Notes: generated by a model from the sequence alone, not told the origin. Shown: positions 16,319 through 25,639, counted from the stretch's first letter. The stretch: 64,000 nt of DNA from Clostridiales bacterium (GCA_022766365.1 JALENW010000003.1:1-64000), one strand, 5' to 3'. Numbers and translations are program-made.

Positions 16319-17335
16319 ATGGATTTAATGAGGGAATTAGCGGATAAATACGAGACATTATCTATAGTTGGCATGTCTAAAAATGCCGGAAAAACTACGG
16401 CACTCAATTATTTTATTGAGGAAGCCTACGATGAAGATGTTGTTCTCGGTATCACATCAACAGGTCGAGATGGTGAATCAGAGGATGTTGTCACATTGAC
16501 GGAAAAACCGAGGATATACCTGTATGAGGATACGATTGTATCGATTCCCATGCAGCTTTTTGATGCAGCCGATGCAGGACTTGAGATACTTTGGAAATCA
16601 AAGTATACTACCCCTATGGGTGAACTTCTGATTTGTAAGGTGCAGGATGCAGGCTATGTTCAGATTGCCGGGGCCATGTCCACAGCGGGCAGCAAGGAGC
16701 TGTGTGAGGAGATGATGAAGCATGGTTGTGATCTGATTCTCATAGATGGTGCCATCGATAGGAAATCAATCGCTTCTCCTGAAACCTCTGACGCTATAAT
16801 TATGGCAACCGGAGCGGTGCTGTCCAGGAATATGCAAATTGTGGTTGAGGAAACTGCCCATGTAGTTTCCCTTTACGGACTTCCTGAACTTGAGGAGGGT
16901 GAGGCGAGGGATCTTATTGTCGAGCATGCTCACGAAGATAAGATTATGCTTGTAAAAAATGGAGAAATTGAGATTCTGGATCTCATCACGGGATTGGGAA
17001 GCAGCAAGTTCATCGATGAAGCGATAGATGATAATACCGAATATGTATATATTCCGGGAGCGCTGACAGCAAGTGTTATCGCAGATATAAATGTGAAAAA
17101 ATTTAAAAAAGTGACTTTCGTATTGAAGGATCCGACTAAAATATTTATAAGTCTGAGGGACTGGAAGCAACTTGCAAAAAGAAAATTCAACCTTAAGGTT
17201 CTGGAAAACATTGAGGTGGCATGTGTAACGGTCAATCCGTGGGCTCCCAGCGGATACACCTTTGAACACGAGGCACTTCTTTCTGCTATGCAGGAAGCTT
17301 TGCCTGATATTCCGGTAATAGACGTTAAGATATAA
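16319..17335 (+). CDS. kamB: KamB, P-loop protein of the lysine aminomutase cluster
   Basis: 338 residues with an N-terminal Walker A GMSKNAGKT (18-26) and, further on, DLILIDGAIDRKS, consistent with a SIMIBI-like P-loop NTPase. A gene in this place, next to a MutS-like gene and kamDE, is conserved in lysine fermenters, where the pair is thought to reactivate or protect the B12-dependent lysine 5,6-aminomutase. The function is from cluster conservation rather than from catalytic motifs. The ribosome binding site is modest (GGGGAAA), consistent with lower translation than kamA. Confidence 0.75.
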   Translation: MDLMRELADKYETLSIVGMSKNAGKTTALNYFIEEAYDEDVVLGITSTGRDGESEDVVTLTEKPRIYLYEDTIVSIPMQLFDAADAGLEILWKSKYTTPMGELLICKVQDAGYVQIAGAMSTAGSKELCEEMMKHGCDLILIDGAIDRKSIASPETSDAIIMATGAVLSRNMQIVVEETAHVVSLYGLPELEEGEARDLIVEHAHEDKIMLVKNGEIEILDLITGLGSSKFIDEAIDDNTEYVYIPGALTASVIADINVKKFKKVTFVLKDPTKIFISLRDWKQLAKRKFNLKVLENIEVACVTVNPWAPSGYTFEHEALLSAMQEALPDIPVIDVKI

Positions 17336-17389
17336 TATATAACCTGAGTTAACCCGGCGAGGGTATCACGAGATAAATTGAGGTAGGTC

Positions 17390-19042
17390 ATGATTAAAAA
17401 CGACAATCGAAGATTGGCAAACGTCAAAACTCGCCACGAAGCGGGACTCGACTATGTAAAGGATAATATTGTCCTTAATTCTCCATTCAGCAGCAATCTT
17501 ATAAAGGAAATGAAGCCTTATTTCCCGGGAGATGAAGATGCTCTCATGGAGCATTTTGATAAGCTTGAACAAATGGTGAATTTTGTTGTCAAGGCACCTA
17601 AGTCCGTAGAGAGGATAAGCGAATTCTTCATGGAAATGAAGGACTGCAGGTTTTCGATAACAAGAGCATCAGGTAACACTCTTTCAGCTGTTGAGTTCTT
17701 TGAGCTTAAGTCACTGCTCATACAGATGACGAGAATAAGGGGAGAAATGGCAAATGTCATGGAGGCCGGAATAAGTATCCCCGATGAATATATTCTTGAG
17801 GATGTTGAGAACGTTCTTGACATTCTGGATCCCAGGCATGACAGGATTCACACATTCTATGTATACGATGAGTTTTCTCCAAAACTTGCAGAGATGCGAA
17901 GAAAACGTAAGGACCTTGAAAAGAAAGCAAGGAAGATGCAACGTGCTACAAAGGATGAGATCAAACACAAATATGGCATTACACTTACTCCGAAATTTGA
18001 CATTGTTTTGTCCAAGTCATGTACCGACTACAAAATCATAGACGGGATTCCTGAACTTGCAATGGTTGGAGAGGATCACCTGACTGCATCATTTGAACTG
18101 AAGCCGACGCCTGAAGCACTTAAAATCATCAACGAAATAGAGGACATTACAACTGAAATAGAAGATGAGGAGCTGAAGGTACTCGAAGGTCTTTCAAAGG
18201 CAATAGCCAAACATACAGATGTTTTGCTTTCGAATATTGACAGAATTGCTGCCCTCGATCTGATGATGGGAAGGGCTATTTTTGCAGACGAAAAGAAATG
18301 TGTCCGACCTGAGATTGTCAAGGAGCATGTCATTGAATTTAAGAATGCCAGACATCTTCAGGTTGAGGAGGTTCTGAGCTCCAAAGGGAAAAAATATAAA
18401 CCTATTTCAATGTCATTGAAGTCGGGGGTGAGTTGCATCACAGGAGCGAATATGGGAGGTAAGACTATTTCTCTTAAGCTTTCGGGGATGATAGCACTCA
18501 TGGCACAGTATGGGTTTTTTGTTCCATGCCAAGAGGCTAAAATCGGACTTTCCGGATATATGCAAATGCTCATCGGAGATAGCCAATCGGTTGAGAGGGG
18601 TTTATCAAGCTTTGGAAGCGAGATGGAAGAACTCAAAGAAATTTTGGACAACAGCGTGGATAGATCCATGTTATTGATAGATGAAATTGCCAGTGGAACC
18701 AACCCTGTTGAAGGTCTGGCTCTGACCAGGAGCCTGGTTGATTATCTTAAGGACAGACCGTACATCTCTTTAATTACGACTCATTTTGAGACGGTAACCG
18801 AGGATGAGGGAGTTACAAACATGCAGGTTCGTGGCCTCAAGGGAGTTGATTTCAGTAAACTTGACAAGGAAATCAGGTATGCAAACAGACGAGAGAGAAT
18901 CGATATCATCGGGAAATACATGGATTATAGCCTTGATGTTGTAAAGGGGAACCGAGAAGTTCCTAAAGATGCACTTAACATTGCAAAGATGTTAGGAATA
19001 AATAAGGAAATTATCGAAGGTGCACAAAAATATATTAAGTAA
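17390..19042 (+). CDS. kamC: KamC, MutS-like ATPase of the lysine aminomutase cluster
   Basis: 550 residues resembling the core and ATPase domains of MutS without the mismatch-recognition domain. Walker A is TGANMGGKT (351-359); SMLLIDEIASGTNPVEG is the Walker B region and ITTHF the following switch. The middle, around residues 150-290, is helical and may form a lever. In lysine fermenters this gene accompanies kamB and kamDE and is thought to help reactivate the aminomutase; DNA mismatch repair is unlikely given the context and missing N-terminal domains. Confidence 0.82.
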   Translation: MIKNDNRRLANVKTRHEAGLDYVKDNIVLNSPFSSNLIKEMKPYFPGDEDALMEHFDKLEQMVNFVVKAPKSVERISEFFMEMKDCRFSITRASGNTLSAVEFFELKSLLIQMTRIRGEMANVMEAGISIPDEYILEDVENVLDILDPRHDRIHTFYVYDEFSPKLAEMRRKRKDLEKKARKMQRATKDEIKHKYGITLTPKFDIVLSKSCTDYKIIDGIPELAMVGEDHLTASFELKPTPEALKIINEIEDITTEIEDEELKVLEGLSKAIAKHTDVLLSNIDRIAALDLMMGRAIFADEKKCVRPEIVKEHVIEFKNARHLQVEEVLSSKGKKYKPISMSLKSGVSCITGANMGGKTISLKLSGMIALMAQYGFFVPCQEAKIGLSGYMQMLIGDSQSVERGLSSFGSEMEELKEILDNSVDRSMLLIDEIASGTNPVEGLALTRSLVDYLKDRPYISLITTHFETVTEDEGVTNMQVRGLKGVDFSKLDKEIRYANRRERIDIIGKYMDYSLDVVKGNREVPKDALNIAKMLGINKEIIEGAQKYIK

Positions 19043-19054
19043 GGAGAACAAAGG

Positions 19055-20611
19055 ATGAAAAGCAAACTTAATCTAGATCCAAAGGTAGTAAAGAGCACGC
19101 GAGAGTGTGCCGGCAGGATCGCAAAAGACATGCAGGACTTCATTGACAGACACACCACTGTTAGTACCGAGAGAACGATCTTGAGATTGTTAGGTGTTGA
19201 TGGAGTGGATGATGTGGAGACTCCGCTTCCAAACGTTGTGGTTGATGAGATTAAAGATGCCGGCGGACTACCGAGGGGAGTTGCTTACTGGATGGGTAAT
19301 GCAATGATTCAGACCGGTCTTGAACCTCAGGAAATTGCTGAGAAGATCGGACGTGGCGAACTTGATATAACCAAGCTCGACACAGTCAGCCCTGAGGAGG
19401 CGGAGAAGGCGATTATGCCTAAAGTTGAGGCCGCACTTAAGAAAATCAGACAGCAGACAAAGAAAAGAGAAGAGATGATTGAAAGACTGGGTGAGGGGAA
19501 GAAACCTTGGCTGTATGTTATCGTTGCTACAGGTAACATATATGAGGACGTAACGCAGGCCCAGGCTGCTGCAAGACAGGGAGCTGATGTAATTGCCGTT
19601 ATCAGAACCACAGCACAGTCTCTGCTCGACTATGTACCATATGGTGCAACCACAGAAGGATTCGGCGGAACATATGCAACGCAGGAAAACTTTAGAATCA
19701 TGAGAAAGGCTCTCGATGAAGTTGGCGAGGAAGTTGGCAGATATATAAGACTTTGCAACTATTCTTCCGGAATGTGCATGCCGGAAATTGCGGCTATGGG
19801 TGCAATCGAAAGACTTGATGTAATGCTTAACGATGCTATTTACGGCATTTTGTTCAGAGATATAAATATGCAGAGGACTCTTGTTGATCAGTACATGAGC
19901 CGTGTTATTATCGGATATTGCGGAATTATATTTAACTCCGGTGAAGATAATTATCTTACGACGGACGATGCGTACGAAGCTGCTCACACTGTACTTGCTT
20001 CTCAGTTTATTAACGAAGCCTTTGCTCTTCTTGCAAATATTGAAGAGTGGCAGATGGGATTGGGACATGCGTTTGAGATGGATCCATCTATTGAAAACGG
20101 GTTTTTATATGAGCTTGCTCAAGCAACCATGGCTAAGGAAATTTTCCCTAATGCCAGCCTTAAGTATATGCCGCCGACTAAGTTTATGACAGGTAATATC
20201 TTCATGGGCCATATTCAGGATGCTTTATTTAACCTGATTGCTATTTGGACCGGTCAGTCTCTACAACTTCTTGGAATGCTTACAGAAGCTATCCACACAC
20301 CTCATATGCACGACAGATATTTGTCTATTGAGAACGCACAGTATATCTTTAACAACTGTAGAGATTTGGGTGGCGAGATCGAGTTTAAGAAAGATGGTAT
20401 AATACAGAAGAGAGCTCAGGAAGTTCTTGGCAAAGCAGAAGAGCTTCTTCACCAAGTTGAATCTGACGGACTGTTTAAGACAATCGAATTGGGTAAATTC
20501 GGTGCAGTAAAGAGACCGATTGACGGCGGTAAGGGACTTGAGGGTGTTTGTCAGAAGGATGAGCATTACTTCAATCCATTCATTCCTATGATGCTTGGAG
20601 GTGCAAAATAA
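19055..20611 (+). CDS. kamD: lysine 5,6-aminomutase alpha subunit
   Basis: Large subunit of the adenosylcobalamin- and PLP-dependent enzyme that moves the terminal amino group of D-lysine or L-beta-lysine to C5. The 518-residue length fits the family, and segments such as YVPYGATTEGFGGTYATQENFRIMR are characteristic of the TIM-barrel subunit. AAGGAG precedes the ATG. Its stop codon overlaps the kamE start by one base, ensuring equal production. Confidence 0.95.
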   Translation: MKSKLNLDPKVVKSTRECAGRIAKDMQDFIDRHTTVSTERTILRLLGVDGVDDVETPLPNVVVDEIKDAGGLPRGVAYWMGNAMIQTGLEPQEIAEKIGRGELDITKLDTVSPEEAEKAIMPKVEAALKKIRQQTKKREEMIERLGEGKKPWLYVIVATGNIYEDVTQAQAAARQGADVIAVIRTTAQSLLDYVPYGATTEGFGGTYATQENFRIMRKALDEVGEEVGRYIRLCNYSSGMCMPEIAAMGAIERLDVMLNDAIYGILFRDINMQRTLVDQYMSRVIIGYCGIIFNSGEDNYLTTDDAYEAAHTVLASQFINEAFALLANIEEWQMGLGHAFEMDPSIENGFLYELAQATMAKEIFPNASLKYMPPTKFMTGNIFMGHIQDALFNLIAIWTGQSLQLLGMLTEAIHTPHMHDRYLSIENAQYIFNNCRDLGGEIEFKKDGIIQKRAQEVLGKAEELLHQVESDGLFKTIELGKFGAVKRPIDGGKGLEGVCQKDEHYFNPFIPMMLGGAK

Positions 20612-21387
20612 TGAGTGAAGCTAAGACACATGTTGCAGATAATAAAATCGATTTGACTAAAGTTAAGCCTTACGGTGATACGATGAATGACGGTATGGTG
20701 GAAATGGCATTCACCTTGCCGGTGCCCGCAGGAGATGAGGCTCAGGAAGCCGCTCGAATCCTTGCAAGAAAGATGGGATGTGAGGAGCCTAATGTTACAT
20801 ATTTCCATGATATGGGTAACGGATTCACATTCTTCATAGTTTACGGGAAGTGCATGCATACAGTTGACTTCTCATCCATAAAAGTTAAAAAAGTTGAAGT
20901 TGAGGTAATGGATCGTGTCGAGTGTGGCGAATACATAGCTGATAAAATCAAGCGAGACGTTGTAATTGTTGGTGCTTCCACCGGTACTGATGCCCATACT
21001 GTAGGTATCGATGCAATCATCAACATGAAAGGTTTCCACGGACATTTCGGGCTTGAGCGTTTTAAACACGTAATTGCAATCAATATGGGATCTCAAGTTC
21101 CAAATGAGGAGCTTATCGCAAAGGCGAAGGAAGTAAATGCCGATGCAATCTTGGTTTCTCAGACAGTTACGCAGAAGGATGTCCATATCCATAACCTTAC
21201 AAATATGGTTGAACTGATGGAGGCTGAGGGACTTAGAGACAAGATGCTTCTGATCTGTGGAGGACCTCGTATTTCTCACGAACTCGCTATGGAACTGGGT
21301 TATGATGCAGGATTTGGACCTCATACATATGCTGAGCACGTTTGCTCTTATATCATCACCGAAATTGTTAAGAGAGGAAGAATCTAG
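20611..21387 (+). CDS. kamE: lysine 5,6-aminomutase beta subunit
   Basis: 258-residue cobalamin-binding subunit. The base-off B12 motif D-x-H-x-x-G is DAHTVG (Asp127, His129, Gly132), and Lys140 in NMKG corresponds in position to the lysine that holds PLP in known enzymes. C-terminal ICGGPRISHELA and GYDAGFG are the usual Rossmann-type B12 domain segments. GGAGG for its start lies inside the end of kamD. Last gene of the cluster, followed by a terminator. Confidence 0.95.
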   Translation: MSEAKTHVADNKIDLTKVKPYGDTMNDGMVEMAFTLPVPAGDEAQEAARILARKMGCEEPNVTYFHDMGNGFTFFIVYGKCMHTVDFSSIKVKKVEVEVMDRVECGEYIADKIKRDVVIVGASTGTDAHTVGIDAIINMKGFHGHFGLERFKHVIAINMGSQVPNEELIAKAKEVNADAILVSQTVTQKDVHIHNLTNMVELMEAEGLRDKMLLICGGPRISHELAMELGYDAGFGPHTYAEHVCSYIITEIVKRGRI

Positions 21388-21413
21388 TTAGCTATAGATT
21401 TTGATCAAATAAG

Positions 21414-21456
21414 AGGCGTTGTATTGATGGATTGATAATCGATACAGCGCCTTTTT
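21414..21456 (+). terminator. terminator of the kam cluster
   Basis: AGGCG (21414-21418) pairs with CGCCT (21448-21452), with inner GTAT/ATAC pairing, followed by TTTTT. Confidence 0.75.
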
Positions 21457-21845
21457 CTATTCAGATATATATTTTCTGTGATACTCATATGTTGTTTTCT
21501 TTAGTTATGCAGCTGAAGAGTACTTGGAACGAATGGTTATGTGCTCAAAATAAGCATATATGCAGTAATTTTTTCGTTGATAAAGATAGATAATTAAGAC
21601 GTTTCAGTGCATTCTGGTTTACAAACATTCAACCTATCGGTTATTTATAACAGATTATCCTAAAGAGAGACTTGCCTTTAGAGGCTAACCGATTATATGA
21701 GAAGCAGTAGTGCTTAGAAACTACGGAGAAATGTATGGATAGAGAATCTTAGACAGGATATATAGATATGTAAAAATGTGATAGGGAATCACGAATAGGC
21801 GATTTAGGGAATATACGGGTGATTTAAATAAGACAGACTGCGGGT
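21457..21845. other. non-coding stretch without recognised content
   Basis: About 390 bases rich in stop codons in all frames. I saw no gene, clear promoter pair, repeat or RNA fold. It separates the lysine island from the minus-strand membrane protein and the CsoR/MATE pair. Confidence 0.4.
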
Positions 21846-21850
21846 CAAAA

Positions 21851-22129
21851 CTAAACAATTCCCTTCAATACCATGCTGTAGTTCCACAGAGCAGTGACAG
21901 TGACCATCATTAGCACTAAAATTTTCTTACCGGCAAAAACCCCGGATTTATCAAAGGTTCTTACGAGAAGGTATAGACTTATTATTTCTGTTATTCCCGC
22001 CATGATAATTCTTATGGACGGATCTACGGTTGTAAAGTCAAATTTGAGGAAAAAATAAACAATTGCGATGATGACCCAATAAATTTCAAGTACAGCCAGA
22101 GAAATCTCAGCGGCTCTTTTGCTCTTCAT
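21851..22129 (-). CDS. small membrane protein of unknown function
   Basis: 92 residues with about three hydrophobic segments (near residues 10-27, 40-56 and 69-88) and a basic N terminus, predicting an inner membrane protein. AAGGAG lies at a good distance on the minus strand. I do not recognise the family. It is divergent from the csoR-type gene, so the operator region between them could act on both. Confidence 0.6.
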   Translation of the reverse strand: MKSKRAAEISLAVLEIYWVIIAIVYFFLKFDFTTVDPSIRIIMAGITEIISLYLLVRTFDKSGVFAGKKILVLMMVTVTALWNYSMVLKGIV

Positions 22130-22219
22130 ATTATGTATCTCCTTACAATTTTAAAATAGGTTGGTTAATGTAGATATTTTATCACATGAGATAAATAATG
22201 TACATACAGAGCTTATATA

Positions 22220-22248
22220 TTGCAAATAATTGCATGTTGTGGTAATAT
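22220..22248 (+). promoter_or_regulatory. promoter of the csoR-like operon
   Basis: TTGCAA (22220-22225) and TAATAT (22243-22248) are 17 bases apart. The palindromic operator starts directly after the -10. Confidence 0.65.
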
Positions 22249-22277
22249 CTTAATATCCCCCATGGGGGGATATTAAG
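22249..22277. promoter_or_regulatory. perfect palindromic operator of the CsoR-type repressor
   Basis: Thirteen-base arms CTTAATATCCCCC and GGGGGATATTAAG flank a central ATG. G/C runs flanked by A/T are typical of CsoR-family operators. The palindrome occupies the transcription start and ends just before the ribosome binding site of the repressor gene, fitting autorepression. Confidence 0.8.
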
Positions 22278-22289
22278 AGGAGGTATATT

Positions 22290-22562
22290 ATGCGTCACAG
22301 ACATGATGATAAAACAAAACAAGCTACTGTAAATCGTTTATCCAGAGCGATCGGTCATTTGGAATCAGTAAAGCGAATGGTTATCGATGACGAAGAATGC
22401 TCAAAGGTTTTGGTGCAGCTTTCTGCTGTACAGGCTGCTTTAAAAAATACGAGCAAGTATATTCTCAAAAATCATATAGATCAATGTATAGTTGAAGCTG
22501 TGAAGGAAAATGACGATGAAACCATCGATGAGCTGAAAAGAGCAATAGACAAGATGATTTAA
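22290..22562 (+). CDS. csoR: CsoR-family metal-sensing repressor
   Basis: 90-residue all-helical repressor of the CsoR/RcnR family. Cys37, His62 and Cys66 reproduce the C-H-C ligand set of copper(I)-sensing CsoR; the N terminus also carries His3, His5 and Asp residues. AGGAGG precedes the ATG. It is followed after 14 bases by a MATE exporter rather than a copper pump, so the effector could be copper, another thiophilic metal or a reactive small molecule. The gene presumably represses itself and the MATE gene through the palindrome at 22249-22277. Confidence 0.85.
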   Translation: MRHRHDDKTKQATVNRLSRAIGHLESVKRMVIDDEECSKVLVQLSAVQAALKNTSKYILKNHIDQCIVEAVKENDDETIDELKRAIDKMI

Positions 22563-22576
22563 CCGGAGCTGAATTT

Positions 22577-23899
22577 ATGAAATCCGTAAGAAAAATTGAG
22601 ATAACTGATATCTTATCTTTATCCTTTCCAATCATTATAGAGAATTTGTTGCAAACTCTTCTAGGGACCACCGACACTTTTTTTGCCGGGAAGTTGGCTG
22701 ACGATGCCATCGCAGGAATTAGTGTAACGAATATCATAATGAATATCTTCATTTCCTTTTTCACGGCAATCAGTATTGGCGCCACTGCAGTTGTATCCAG
22801 AAATTATGGAAAGAGAAAATATGAAAAAGTCAACCATTCGATAGCACAATCCATCATTGTAGGGATAATAATCGGATTAGTGGTCGGTATGGTATGTCTT
22901 GTTTTTTCCAACCGGATTTTGCAGTTATCAGGTGTTGACAGAAGGGTTATGAAATATGCAATGCCATATTATTTACAGGTTGCGGTTCCATCTGTATTTC
23001 TATGTTTACAGTTGATTTTATCAAGCTGCCTAAGGGCAATAAAAGATACCCGTACACCCATGTTTGTGACAGGATTTTCTAACATATTGAATATCATTCT
23101 CGATATGGTTTTTATAAAGCTCGGGTTTGGAATACGGGGACTTGCCATTGCAACAACGGCTTCAAGAATTGTTGGAATGTTTCTTTTGTTTTATAAATTA
23201 AAGAATCATGACGTGAATATCAGATTTAGCAAATCTGACTTCAAACCTGATAAAACCATAATTACTTCATTGCTGTCGGTAGGAATTCCTGCCGGAACTG
23301 AAAAACTGGCGATGCGGATTGGACAGTTAGTATATAACAACATGATCATAGCGGTTGGTGTAAATGCTTACGTTGCACATAATATTGCAGGTACGATTGA
23401 AAGCTATTCGTATATCCCGGCTATGGGATTCGGACTTTCAATTTCCACCTTAGTTGGGATATCTTTGGGAAAAAATGACAGCCGACAGGCAGTTCGTGAT
23501 ACATGGACAGGATATGGACTTGCCTGTATCTTTATGATAAGCGTGGCTGTAGTCTTTTATTTTTTTGGAATGCAACTGGCGTCATTATTCACTTCGACCC
23601 GGGAGGTACAGATACTGGTCGCTGAAGTTTTGAGAATTATCGCTTTTTTTCAACCTTTTTCAGCTTTGGTTCAGATTATTACCAGCTCTCTGCAAGGGGC
23701 GGGAGACACAAAGTTTCCCATGTATTCTACTTTTTTAGGGATTTGGGGAATAAGGTTGGGAGTCGGTTATGTTTTTGCGATTATTTTACACTGGGGATTA
23801 AAAGGCATATGGTACGCATATGCACTTGACTTGACGATTCGGGGAATTATGCTGCTGGCAAGATTTTGCAGAGGAAAATGGCAAACAATAACCCTGTAA
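22577..23899 (+). CDS. MATE-family multidrug/cation exporter
   Basis: 440 residues with about twelve membrane segments in two homologous halves. The start LSLSFPIIIENLLQTLLGTTDTFFAGKL and the QIITSSLQGAGDTKFPMYST segment are typical of MATE proteins, which export organic cations using Na+ or H+ gradients. The gene is probably cotranscribed with the csoR-type repressor. The substrate is not evident from sequence. Confidence 0.88.
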   Translation: MKSVRKIEITDILSLSFPIIIENLLQTLLGTTDTFFAGKLADDAIAGISVTNIIMNIFISFFTAISIGATAVVSRNYGKRKYEKVNHSIAQSIIVGIIIGLVVGMVCLVFSNRILQLSGVDRRVMKYAMPYYLQVAVPSVFLCLQLILSSCLRAIKDTRTPMFVTGFSNILNIILDMVFIKLGFGIRGLAIATTASRIVGMFLLFYKLKNHDVNIRFSKSDFKPDKTIITSLLSVGIPAGTEKLAMRIGQLVYNNMIIAVGVNAYVAHNIAGTIESYSYIPAMGFGLSISTLVGISLGKNDSRQAVRDTWTGYGLACIFMISVAVVFYFFGMQLASLFTSTREVQILVAEVLRIIAFFQPFSALVQIITSSLQGAGDTKFPMYSTFLGIWGIRLGVGYVFAIILHWGLKGIWYAYALDLTIRGIMLLARFCRGKWQTITL

Positions 23900-24240
23900 A
23901 GCAGCATGGGAAATTTTACAACGAGTTTGCATCATGTATTGAAACAGAATGTCGAAAATAGGGACAGGCATTGCAGGAAGTAAAGAAGCTTTTGACTTAT
24001 AGAACAAAAGAATTATCGTGAAACAAAACATAATGCTGCTTAAGATATATATTAAAAAATCAACAATAACGGTTGAAAAGAAAGATCTTTGGAATCCTTT
24101 TGCAGACCTTAATGCTATAACCGAATGATAGCTGATGATGAAGAGAAATTAATTAGAGTGGGAACACCGGCATATTTCCATAAGTTTTTACTATTTTAAG
24201 GTGTTTATTTCTAAATTTGGGTATAGTAATTTCAAAGAGG
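23900..24240 (+). other. degenerate region with small open frames
   Basis: AT-rich DNA between the MATE gene and an orphan gene. A short GTG-started frame near 24019-24126 (VKQNIMLLKIYIKK...) and an overlapping frame from 24125 (MIADDEEKLIRVGTPAY...) could be parts of one decayed gene, but I do not recognise them. With the phage tape-measure remnant 500 bases on, this may be old mobile-element debris. Confidence 0.3.
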
Positions 24241-24250
24241 GAGACTAGAA

Positions 24251-24568
24251 ATGAACGCTTATAAGAAAGAAAAATTGAATATACTTATTAAAGCGATTAG
24301 AGAATATTTTGCCTATGATAAAAAGAAGTATGATAAAATGATTTGGTTCGGACGAATCAGCAGAGAGATTAGAAAGAATGAGCCGGAACCTGATGGCTTT
24401 TACGAAGAATTGGAGCAATATAGCAGGATATGCACCGCAGTCAATAAAGCTAGACATGAAAGAAAAAGACTCATTAAACTAGATAAATGGAAACTACGAT
24501 GGCATATTAAGCGAGCATTTAAAGAATTTATCAATGCTGAAAAAGAAGATGAAAATATCGCGATTTAA
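24251..24568 (+). CDS. orphan charged protein of unknown function
   Basis: 105 residues, very rich in Lys, Arg and Glu and predicted helical, without signal peptide or membrane segment. GAGGGAG precedes the ATG and a strong terminator follows immediately, so it has the outline of a real single-gene unit. No family recognised. Its place between degenerate DNA and a phage remnant suggests it came with a lost mobile element. Confidence 0.5.
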   Translation: MNAYKKEKLNILIKAIREYFAYDKKKYDKMIWFGRISREIRKNEPEPDGFYEELEQYSRICTAVNKARHERKRLIKLDKWKLRWHIKRAFKEFINAEKEDENIAI

Positions 24569-24576
24569 GATATTGT

Positions 24577-24602
24577 TAAAAGCCCCTGTTCAGGGGCTTT
24601 TA
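24577..24602 (+). terminator. terminator after the orphan gene
   Basis: AAAAGCCCCTG pairs with CAGGGGCTTTT across a two-base loop, ending in TTTT. Confidence 0.9.
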
Positions 24603-24633
24603 TAGTGCTTTAATATATAAGTAGGGGGATTAA

Positions 24634-24885
24634 AGGGCAGGAGATATTAAAGGAATAACAATTGAAATTGATGGTAATACCACCAAGCTGTAAAATGCGC
24701 TAAAAGATGTTGAAACCAAATCAAGAGCAACCCACAAATCATTAAGGGAGATAGAAAGAAGTCTTAAATTTAACTCCGGCAACGCTGAACTCGTAGCACA
24801 ACAGCAAAGAAAACTAAAGGAAGCAATTGATTGCACAAAAGAAAAACTCGGTATTTTAAAACAAAAAAGCAAAGATTGCTGCTGA
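24634..24885 (+). pseudogene. phage tail tape-measure protein fragment
   Basis: A start-less open frame reads GDIKGITIEIDGNTTKL, an in-frame TAA (24691-24693), then NALKDVETKSRATHKSLREI..., FNSGNAELVAQQQRKLKEAI and TKEKLGILKQKSK, ending at a TGA. This pattern is the N-terminal region of tail tape-measure proteins of Firmicute prophages. Shifting one base at about 24871 continues as KIAADSKTRVK, so a frameshift is also likely. No other tail or head genes lie nearby; it is an isolated relic. Confidence 0.75.
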
Positions 24886-24936
24886 TAGTAAAACAAGAGT
24901 CAAAATAAATATATATTCCCCGTTTGCGGCTAACTT

Positions 24937-25584
24937 CTACAGTACTTCAAACTGAGCCTGATGTGTTCTCCAGTGTACATTTTTAAGAAAATCAGAAACT
25001 CCCTTAGCATCCTTTTCTACGAAGAGATTGTAAATTCTCTCGTGTTCTCTGTTGGTCTCAAGAAGAACCTCTTGAATATCAGGATGCGTTTCCTCGTTAA
25101 AATCCCTCTTTATAAGTTGCTTCTTTAAATTTTCAAGAGTATTGATGAGCACACGGTTACCACATTTGTCTACAAAAATATCGTGAAAGGTTTCTTGCTG
25201 CTTGTGATATATGTTAAAATTATGCTGGTTTATGGCAAGTTTCATGCTTTCGAGGTAGAATTTCATGTCTGCCAAGTCTCTGTCTGAGAGAAGAGGACAT
25301 GCCAAGAATGCAGCTTCTCCCTCAAGCACACCTATGGTGCTGTAAAGCTCTGAAAAATCCCTAAGGGTAAGTTCTCTGACAACAAAACCACGCCTTGGGA
25401 TATTGTCTATGACCCCAAAACAGGAAAGTTCTATCAATGCCTCCCTCACAGGTGTTCTGCTAACCGAAAGGTTTTCACAAATTTTACTCTCGTATATTTT
25501 TTCTCCGGGATTAATTTTCCCGAGAAAAATCTGATCGGCAATATAGTCGTAGACATGATTTTTAAGTGTTTTGAATTGATCCAT
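24937..25584 (-). CDS. GntR-family regulator with FCD domain
   Basis: 215 residues: an N-terminal winged HTH (SRTPVREALIEL, about residues 40-52) and a helical FCD effector domain of the FadR type, which usually binds a carboxylic or amino acid with a metal ion. It is divergent from the DDAH-like gene and antiporter, so it probably controls them through the shared 170-base region. The effector is likely arginine or a related compound, by inference. Confidence 0.85.
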   Translation of the reverse strand: MDQFKTLKNHVYDYIADQIFLGKINPGEKIYESKICENLSVSRTPVREALIELSCFGVIDNIPRRGFVVRELTLRDFSELYSTIGVLEGEAAFLACPLLSDRDLADMKFYLESMKLAINQHNFNIYHKQQETFHDIFVDKCGNRVLINTLENLKKQLIKRDFNEETHPDIQEVLLETNREHERIYNLFVEKDAKGVSDFLKNVHWRTHQAQFEVL

Positions 25585-25639
25585 CTGCTATACCTCTAAA
25601 TATAATTTTCTATATCAATAATAATACAAAACAAGTATC

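Noticed and set aside
17390..19042. DNA mismatch repair MutS
   Set aside because: Lacks the N-terminal mismatch-recognition domain and lies inside the kam cluster between kamB and kamD.
19268..20068. Long minus-strand open frame of 266 codons opposite kamD
   Set aside because: Shadow of the strongly conserved kamD coding sequence; no ribosome binding site or family resemblance.
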